From Bugula neritina (taxonomy: Eukaryota > Bryozoa > Gymnolaemata > Cheilostomatida > Bugulidae): a stretch of 64,000 nucleotides of DNA. Made by a program: the position numbers and the translations under genes. The stretch spans positions 11,970,980 to 12,034,979 of the forward strand of contig OZ037771.1 of assembly GCA_964035545.1 (NCBI GenBank), read 5' to 3'. Below the pieces are notes generated by a model. It had not been told where the DNA came from. It was given only the letters and a program-made list of their open reading frames with translations, and did not search any database. Of this stretch, positions 56,196 through 64,000 are shown piece by piece; position 1 is the stretch's first letter, and every line of letters begins with the position of its first letter.

Positions 56196-57020
56196 GATTT
56201 TTGTTACATCCGGGATAAATCGTACTCCGGTATACGTTGCGGCGCTGATCAAGCAGTGCTTGATTCAAAAAATCACGGCGGGCTCCTATTGGGTAGAGTT
56301 GATCTGGTACTAAAATTTAAAGAACATTTTCGGGGTCAGTCGATCTGAGCTGGTCCGTCTGTAGAGCTCGAACTCAGATCGCTCTCATGTCAATAAGACC
56401 ATAGAAAGACGCCAGATCGATCTGAGAAGTAGAAAAAGTCTGCGCGCTACAATGACGTTGTCTGCTAATAAAAATGATAACTTATTGATAATTACTAAGC
56501 AAAGCATTAAATAATTATGATTGCCACCTTTTCAGATGCTAAAACTTTGACTTTCAGTACAATGATTAAGAAAACTCAATCTCAATTATATGCAGTAAAA
56601 GGTAAAAAAATGGGAGGATTTAAATTGAATTTAAATGACTATCAAAACTTAGTTTCATTAGCTATTTTCTTTATAATTTTAAGCCTAACAATCCTGTAAT
56701 TTTATTAATAATCTGCAAGACAGCTATTAATTTTACATAAGCTGTCAAGCTAAAAAATTAAAATTAATTATTTTGAATTGGCCAAATTACCATACACTGA
56801 AAGCTTTGCTGCGTATAGTTTATAGCTGGGACTAAATTTCAGACTACGACCATCTTGTTTTCAACAGTAGTAGTTTCAATCACTAAAATAGGTGAACAAA
56901 TTATACTTTTAAAGTATCCTTCACTTAAGAGGAGGCAACTTCGCGAGATCGATCTGACGCTCTTATGGAAAAACGATCGATCTGAGCACATTTCTCGGAT
57001 CGGTACATGAATATCCCGTG

Positions 57021-57142
57021 AAGACTGTTTACAGTCACCCTCAATTTGGTGCTGGTCATAGCGATGTTTCTGACATTAGCCAAAAGGTTAAAGTTCATCG
57101 CTATGACCAGCACCAAATTGAAGGTGGCTGTAATCAGTCTTT
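57021..57142. repeat. Long hairpin (about 46-bp arms)
   Basis: Inner arms CAATTTGGTGCTGGTCATAGCGATG are perfectly inverted over 25 bp around a 29-base loop. The match extends outward with a few mismatches to AAGACTG. It may be a foldback element; as RNA it would form a precursor-like hairpin. Confidence 0.8.
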
Positions 57143-58232
57143 GTTGTCCAAACTTTAAACGTTCGAGAACGCACCCATTATTGCACTCAGCGACCACCGA
57201 TTTGGTGCTCCTTCAAGCGATTTTCTTTCACAAAGGGTAAATTGTTATTATAATTATTACTATCACGGCAAGTTAATAAGTTGGTGGAGACAACTTCCTT
57301 CAATTTATCATTACATATAAATTTTGGAAATCGGTACGCATCTTATTTATTACCATAAAATTTATTTTACTACCTTAAAATAGTATGATCATAAATCAGA
57401 ACTGTAGCAATTTGCATCATTCCATGCATCTGTTGAAAGCTCTATATTAAACCAAATAGAAAAAGAGTCAGCATATGTGCTACTGAATTATTATTATATT
57501 TATTATAAACTATTCTTGGTTATTTCACTCGCCTAACAAAGAGTGATTTGTTAGGTGTGACTGATGGTGTTTTGATAGAAGTGAAACAGGTAAAAGCCAA
57601 GCTATTTACAAGATTTTCTGGAGATGTGTTTGGAGACATTTTCACTACTCTATACCATGTGTTGCTGTGAGAGAAGTTCAAGATAAAGTTTTAATTGATA
57701 AGTTTCTAGTATTTAACCACAACCACCAAATAATGTTGTAATTTAGCGCAATGTGACTAAATAACTAAGTGTGAATTTTTTGGAACTAATGCTAGAATAT
57801 AACTCTTTGTTATTGAGTGACAGAAAATTGTGAATCGTTCCTCTGACAATAAATTGTATTTACAGTCCTTTACAATAACAAGATATAAACATAAGACAGT
57901 AATAAACAACAGAACTTTGCACATGGGCAATGCTTCTACCCGACTGTGTCAGTCAACAGAAAACACCTCTCTTATATAGCAATGCTTTGTTCCTATTGGT
58001 CCGTGCCACTTTCTGCAGCAGGATAGCTATTCCGTTGCAGAGAGAGATGCGAAATCCTTTGTGTAGTTTGTCAGTGCGCACGTGTGTTTATCATGTGTCT
58101 GAGTATAAAAAAAAATATAGATTAATGCAGTTTCAATATGTGTTTATGTTACAAGAAAAAATATATTATGGTGCATGATCTATTTTTAGGTGTTAACACT
58201 CTTGTTCAACGCTTATGGCATGATATCACAGT

Positions 58233-58237
<5 letters not shown>

Positions 58238-58300
<63 letters not shown>
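58238..58300. repeat. (TA)n microsatellite
   Basis: TA array in intergenic DNA between the 57-kb hairpin and the Penelope-like remnant. Confidence 0.95.
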
Positions 58301-58302
<2 letters not shown>

Positions 58303-58721
58303 GTCATTTTACTTAATTTAGTACACACTGGATATCTTCAGTTTTTGGCTATTTTACACAATTTAGCTGGTAATGAACATGGTTTTTTGGCCACAACTAG
58401 TAAAACACCAATAAATACACCTAAATAATCAAAGTTCTTTTTAATTTTGCTTCATTTCCCATGTTTTTCCCTAATTATTCAGCTAGTTTTGGTTACGGAC
58501 CGTTACGTTTTTTCGTAACGGTCGCACATATAGAATATTAAGTGCATATGACAATGACCTGTGCTTTAATGTTGGGGAATCCCCTCCCAGCCTTTGCTGT
58601 TATGCGTAGTTAAAACCAGCACATAAAAATACCATGTATAGTGAATTTCAATTGATTTTGAGCAAACTTTAATGTTAGGTGATAAGTTGCTGGTGTGTAC
58701 TAAATGAAGTAAACTGACTCA

Positions 58722-58743
58722 TATATATATATATATATATATA

Positions 58744-58831
<88 letters not shown>

Positions 58832-58850
58832 TATACATATATATACATAT
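58722..58850. repeat. (TA)n microsatellite at 3' end of PLE copy 2
   Basis: TA array with a few interruptions abutting the 3' terminus of the Penelope-like element. Confidence 0.95.
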
Positions 58851-58969
58851 ATGTAGTTTCTATAATTAAAAATGAATCAAAAGAACTCAATATTTCGAAA
58901 AATAGAGTATTTATATTTGGTACTAATACAATTTTGGATAGAAAAATAAACTTAGATCTTCATTCTATT

Positions 58970-59014
58970 GACTACAATATTGTTTCACGTAGTGTGAGCT
59001 ACGATCATCAGGTC
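58970..59014 (-). ncRNA. Candidate type I hammerhead ribozyme, PLE copy 2
   Basis: Minus strand: GAC (stem I), CTGATGA core, perfect hairpin CGTAG-CTCACA-CTACG (stem II), GAA core, ACAATATTGT (stem III, 4 bp with a 2-base loop), then A and GTC closing stem I. All invariant core bases are present. The pair next to the core in stem II is U-U rather than G-C. Cleavage would follow GTA. Confidence 0.6.
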
Positions 59015-59083
59015 GTTGTGTGTACGCTTGAGTGATTTTGTTTTGAAATTAGTATTGTTAGTGTATTACTACGCTGAAATGTT

Positions 59084-60361
59084 TTACCTAGCGTCTGTTA
59101 AGTGCGCAAGTAAAAATTTGCGTTTATGTCTACACGTGGTGGAAAGCTCTTTTCGTTTGTTGAGGGAAGATAATTCCGGTTGTTTTAAAATTATATACTT
59201 CTCATAGTTGCATAAATTACATCTATTGGTTAGGTTTGAGTATGATTTGCAAATCTTTAAAATATTCCATTTTAAGCTGAATTTCGTTTTGTTGTCTTTT
59301 AAATTCCAGATGTGTCTGCTGAGTTGCGTGCTGTTAGCTTTATCTGCATGTAGGAAAGAGGCTTTGTGGTTATTGAATCTGGTTTTGAAGGTAGTCGAAC
59401 AGAGTCCTATGTATGAATGGCTGGAATTATTGTCATGTCTTGTTACAGTTGCTTGGTATATTACGTCTTTGTATAAGCATTTACCATTTAGTGGACAGTG
59501 GGAAGGTTGTTTGCAGTTACATTGTGTGTCATTTAGTTTAGTAGCGGTAGTAGGGGTGTGTGCGGTTTTAAGTTTGTGATGGTTCGAGCCATCAATAATA
59601 TTTTTCATGTTGGGCATGCATGAATAGCTAATTTTTATAGTTTTCCTATTGAAAATTTTACTTAGTTGGTTGGATGGTGGAAAGCATTTGTCGATGATTT
59701 GAAGAAATTTCTTCCCTATTTTGGTTTTTACTGTTGAACTAAAAGGTGGGTTGTACCACAATATGTTTCTATTTCTATTTCTATTATTGTTGCTGGATTT
59801 AGGTGTCGGGTTATATTTTAATTTATAGTCATATCCACTGTTTGATAGTGCTTCTTGGTATGGTTGTATGGTGGTTTTAAACTCTTCTTCATTGGAGGAT
59901 AGTGAGCTAAGTCTTCTATTTATATTTTCTGGTATGTTTTTCAATATTGCAGGTGGGTGGTCGCTTTGTTTGTGAACGTAGAGGATAGTGTTTCCAGGTT
60001 TTGTATAGGGTTTATAGGATTGGTTAGTCAAGTTGAATGTTACATCTAGAAAGTTTACAACTTTCTTTTTGGCTTCTATTGTGATTGAGAGATTAAATTT
60101 TCTAAAAAAGTTGCAAATTTGTTTTTTGTTCTGTTCTATGTGTCTAGGTGTTCCTTCGCAAACTATGAGTCCATCATCTCTATACAGGCCTAAATTACAT
60201 TCTATATTCATTTCAGTAGTTAATAGATTAAGCAAATATATTCCAATTAGTTGGCAGGTTTCGGCGCCGTCATAACTTCCCATAGTGACATCAAAATTAC
60301 TGTCGTGTTTTTGTGTCCATTGCTCACCATTGGAGATAAGAATGGACTTTTTAGAGTGTAA

Positions 60362-60366
<5 letters not shown>
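59084..60366 (-). pseudogene. Penelope-like polyprotein, C-terminal part
   Basis: The open frame starts within RT just after the (TA)n array. It has SYDGAETCQLIGIYLL (RT motif before the catalytic box), then the catalytic GLYRDDGLIV, RT thumb (NFLDVTFNL), a linker, the conserved SYSCMPNMKNII, a Cys-rich CNC..CPLNGKC motif, YQATVTR, and the GIY-YIG endonuclease (HSYIGLCSTTFKTRFNNHKASF with the catalytic Arg, then WNLKDN). It ends in a Cys-rich CNLCNYEKY segment and SLNKRKE. The 5' RT motifs are gone. PLE proteins copy RNA at a nicked target; this copy cannot do so alone. Confidence 0.88.

Positions 60367-60443
<77 letters not shown>
60367..60443. repeat. (TA)n microsatellite at truncated 5' end of PLE copy 2
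   Basis: TA array marking the junction where the Penelope-like coding sequence stops. It lies 60 bp from the stop of gene 3. Confidence 0.95.
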
Positions 60444-60451
<8 letters not shown>

Positions 60452-60505
60452 ATATATATTTACATATATGTCTAATAGTTCATTTACATTCATAGGCCCC
60501 ACAAA

Positions 60506-63080
60506 TTACTTTTTACCAGAGGGTGATTTACTGCCCAAAATACTTTCATCCGAAGCTTGACACTGTTGAGTTGAAGTGAGCGATGATTGATTCTGAGAGG
60601 GATTCAATCTATGAGCAGCAGCAACATTCATGTCCGGTGAAGTGAAAGATAAACTGAGTTCACCTTGTTCTTCATAAACTGATGCATCTTGAGGGTCATA
60701 AACACTTCTAGACCTGTTGTGATGACTCTGGGTAGTATTGCGGTGGCCATATCGCTGTCTAAAAGAAGTGGACTGAGCATTTACATCATAAGGTTCACTG
60801 TGTGGTCTTCTCAAGTGGCTGTGTTGTGGGTCTATTTCACCGGCACGAGAACTAATACTTGTTTGGTTTTGATGAAAACTGAATGCTGTATTACTTTCAT
60901 GGCGTAAAAGGTTTCGATTACCGGTGCAATGATGTTCATTTTCACATTGATTCAACAGTTGTAAATTTTGAACACAGTCCTTATTTTCATATGCAATCTC
61001 CTTAAGAGCCTGGCTTAACACAACTGCTTGAAAGACTGCTTTACCATTATGGTGGGTTCTGTGCATATGCCCCACCAGCATTCCAAGACGATAATGGCAT
61101 TGACTGTGAGCATCAATAACATAGACAATAGTGCCACTATGCCCATTGATCAGAGGCCTAAAATGAAATGCATAATAATAAGTTTATTTACAGATCCATA
61201 TAGTTTCAAAATATATAACTGTGTGTAAATTCAAACTGTAAATGCATCTTTTAAAAATAAACTACTGTTTATGCTTTTAGAGCTATTGGTTTCTCTTACC
61301 AGTCTTCCACCACAAACTGTATGTTATGTAGAAATTGTCTTCCAGTGTCAACACCCTTCTTTCGTTGTTCCTCTAAATGTTTCCATGATCCACCAAGAAC
61401 CATATAGCCATACGCATGCCCGACTCTAACACGAACTTTTGCCATTGCCATGGCTGCTAAATGTTTTGGATCCTGGATTGGCAGGATTTCACCCATTGAG
61501 CATTTTAATCCCGTTGGAGTGAAAATGTCTGTCATTGCATTTTCAATGTTTGAACGAGGAATTAAAGTTTCTGAGTCGAGGAGAAGTTGATGTGGATCAA
61601 GTTTTAATAATACAAGATCATTAAGGTATGACTTGTAGTGATCAGGAGGAGCTTCTTCTACCCTGTAATGGCGATAAGCCAAGAGAGAAGTAAACTTTAA
61701 CTCTAGTTTTTCAATGGAGTTGAACATCTCCATGAGAAGTGTCGATCTTTCAATTTTGGCATGGACCTTGTCTTTTATGCATTTCAATATTTCAGGTGTT
61801 ACACTTTCTGCTAACAGTTCTTCACATTCATAATTCTCTAAAAGAAAGTGTGCTGGTACTACTGCAAAATAGCCAGTATATGGATTGAGTGGATCTAACA
61901 CTTTTCCTTTCATCACTAACTCACAAACAGCAGTGCTGCTCTGGATATAATTTCTGACATTGAACTTATGTAGTGAGCCCCGGATAAGCTCATTACTGTG
62001 CAACATTCCTTCAATGTTTTCAGTAAATACTGTAAAAGAGTTAAAGTGACTCTGACTAACTGCTTTCCGAAGAATTTCTTGGACTTTGATAGTTGCACCT
62101 TTACCAACAACTAAAAGCTCTTTGCAGTCATCGGGTGATTGGTAAACAAGAGGATATCCAACTCCATAGTCATAGCAAATTCTACAATAAATACAAAATA
62201 TAATTGACATGTTAAAGCAAAGGTTTTCAGACTTACTACATTATCTATAAATTGACTGCAAACTGGTTGGATGATGTGAAAAACCTTTGCTGGTCAACTT
62301 TCAACTATAACCTGAGACCGCATTAAGAAGCTAAGGAAACCCCAAGCCATCTGCTCATTAGCTAGTTTTAAATGCCCACAAGAGCTTAGATATGAATGAT
62401 ACAATTGTGGGTAAAAAGTTGACATGCATCAATAATTTACTCAGTTATTAGATCCATCAACTTGTCTGGGATGATCCAGTCATAAGGTGAATAATCAGAA
62501 GTCATTGCCTCTAAGGAGTAGGTCTGCCCATTGATGTCCAGCTGAAAGATGGGATAATTATCAGGCTTGTCTGAACTAGAGCTCACTATATCATCATAAT
62601 CTGGGGGTGATGCTGGTTTCTCTACAATTAGTTTAAAATTTCATTGAATATAATTTTTTGACATTAAAAGGCTAACTTTCAGATATAGTTTGTCTCAAAC
62701 ATTCCGATATGCTGATAATGTGTTATAAAATTGAAAACTTGTTTGAGAAATAAATTAAACTCAAAAATGATATTTCATTTCAAAATAGTAAGTAAGTTGT
62801 AAAAAAGGTATCTGCCATAGTTTGTAATTGCTGCATTTATCCATACCTTTATTCTTATTATCGTATGCAGTAGGATGATCCAAAAAATTTCTTTGCTCAA
62901 TGTTACTCCTAAAATTACAGATACAAAAAAGTTTGAATAAATTGACACAACGGCTTTAGTATTTTAAGGACTAATTTCTGTAATGAAATAGCAGTTCACG
63001 GTCTAAGGGAAATAATTATTGCAATGGTTTTGGCCATCCAATTATTTAATAAATTGGTCCAATGAATAAAAAAATTGTTG

Positions 63081-63157
<77 letters not shown>

Positions 63158-63357
63158 TATATATATAGATATATATATATATAATTTACATATATACATA
63201 ATATACAGATTCTCTTACTCTTGTGAGATTAACATTTCATCTTGTGAAAGGTTACGGGACTTTGCTGAGACTTCTCCTGGTCCAGCTGACATTGATTGCT
63301 GTTCTCGCATTGAAAGATATGGATATTTTAATTCTTCGAGTTCATCACCCGGTGCAC
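60506..63357 (-). CDS. Trypsin-fold serine peptidase, gene 3 (five 3' exons, 5' end outside or not found)
   Basis: Minus-strand exons 63357-63219, 62908-62847, 62621-62441, 62181-61300 and 61157-60506 match gene 2 exon for exon. Two have identical lengths (62 and 181), and the internal catalytic exon is 882 against 888. The triad His (FAVVPAHFLLE) and Asp (YLNDLVLL) are on the 882-base exon and Ser (NGHSGTIVYVID) on the last. As in gene 2 the Ser is preceded by His, and the third exon has a PPxY motif (SPPDYDDIV). The polar tail ends SGKK and keeps HSEPYDVNAQST. Promoter and first exon are not visible. The first visible exon needs one base from an upstream exon. Confidence 0.8.
63081..63183. 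repeat. (TA)n microsatellite in gene 3
   Basis: TA array with GATA interruptions in the intron between the first two visible exons of gene 3, close to the donor. The corresponding intron of gene 2 holds the GTATGCGT satellite instead. Confidence 0.95.
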
Positions 63358-63528
63358 CTGCATTGCATATCATGCATTAAATCCCCAACTGCATAAAAAC
63401 ATGTGCATGTATGATGTAGTTATAATTGTGTACAAGGAAATGCTAGATCAATGGTTCTGTGCAACATAAATGTGCATGCTGTTTTGATTTAGAATATTTC
63501 AACTGCATCACCTAATTCAGCAGCCCCC

Positions 63529-63975
63529 AACTGGAGCCGATCGAGGATGTACCCGTGGCTGTAGAGGATGTCATAGGTGGCCCAATGCTACCTACAGACA
63601 AGTATCATTTGCGGGCTCCCACCTTCTGTGTGGAAGAAGATGTGGAGCAATTTATCGCTGAGTTCAGCTCAGTGGCGGCCATCTGCAGATGGCCTGCCAG
63701 AGTAACTCTGATACAGCTACGGTTGTGCTAGACAGGAACAGCCAAGTCATATGGTATTGGCCTACATGTCAACAGCATCTTCGAAGTGTTGAGAGTTTGG
63801 TTTGAACGACCATAGCTGAACCGCTTGCACAAATTGCTTTTGATGACTTGCCAGTAGAAGGCTCGAGGAGTCTTGCATTAAAGGCGTTTCTCCAGTCAGC
63901 TTGAGGCGACACCTGCAGGTAGCCAAAGTTGACTCGATGAAGAAAGCCCTCCAATTTGGGAATGCATATTTCTAA
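63529..63975 (+). pseudogene. Ty3/gypsy gag fragment
   Basis: Reads LRAPTFCVEEDVEQFIAEF, CRWPARVTLIQLRLC, then a TAG, and later FDDLPVEGSRSLALKAFLQSA and MKKALQFGNAYF in other frames. These align in order with gag of elements 1 and 2. Stops and frameshifts break it, and it may continue past the window end. Confidence 0.8.
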
Positions 63976-64000
63976 GCCTGTAGCACGTGTTGGTTTGGGG

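Larger units (their letters stand above)
52204..58237. other. Long non-coding interval
   Basis: AT-rich with no exon I can support; short open frames such as 54685-54963 have no family or splice evidence. It contains the repeats listed separately at 53044, 53331, 56153 and 57021. Confidence 0.5.
58860..60366 (-). mobile_element. Penelope-like element, copy 2 (RT end, linker, GIY-YIG)
   Basis: A 5'-truncated element on the minus strand bounded on both sides by (TA)n arrays (58722-58850 and 60367-60443). It contains a 428-codon open frame and a 3' tail with a candidate hammerhead ribozyme. It lies 140 bp downstream of the stop of gene 3. Confidence 0.88.

Overview
This is a stretch of animal nuclear DNA. 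The genes are split by GT-AG introns, the background is AT-rich with long (TA)n arrays, and the mobile elements are Ty3/gypsy LTR retrotransposons, Penelope-like elements and a tRNA-derived SINE. A marine invertebrate, perhaps a lophotrochozoan, fits best, but nothing here fixes the species. There is no prokaryotic, organellar or CRISPR content.

Host genes. All host genes found lie on the minus strand. Three are members of one family of spliced, trypsin-fold serine peptidases without a signal peptide. Gene 1 (6645-12282) is complete, with five exons that join in frame to 536 residues. Genes 2 (18729-21948) and 3 (60506-63357) are close paralogues whose first exons were not found. A phospholipid phosphatase (LPP/wunen type; 40898-43737, first exon missing) carries all three PAP2 motifs. 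A two-exon gene at 28674-29433 encodes a 130-residue single-pass membrane protein of unknown function.

Mobile DNA. Element 1 (32274-39736, minus) and element 2 (44613-52203, plus) are full-length Ty3/gypsy elements with near-identical LTR pairs. Element 4 (22562-27837, minus) has both LTRs but no recognisable integrase. Element 3 (13655-17340, minus) is a decayed pol. A 3' end with one LTR lies at 3325-4756, a gag fragment at 63529-63975, and solo LTRs at 8556-8984 and 10611-10988. Two Penelope-like remnants (1054-2130 and 58860-60366) each carry a candidate hammerhead ribozyme at the 3' side. Three SINE copies are present.

Most notable. First, four of the Ty3/gypsy copies have a third ORF between pol and the 3' LTR, where env would sit. 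It encodes two zinc-finger-like modules and a C-terminal coiled coil, has no membrane segment, and is followed by a conserved inverted repeat just before the polypurine tract. Second, the phosphatase gene has about 23 tandem 30-bp copies of its own exon 5/intron 5 junction. Each copy repeats a 5' splice site and keeps the reading frame open.

The rest is intergenic or intronic AT-rich DNA with several minisatellites and palindromes.
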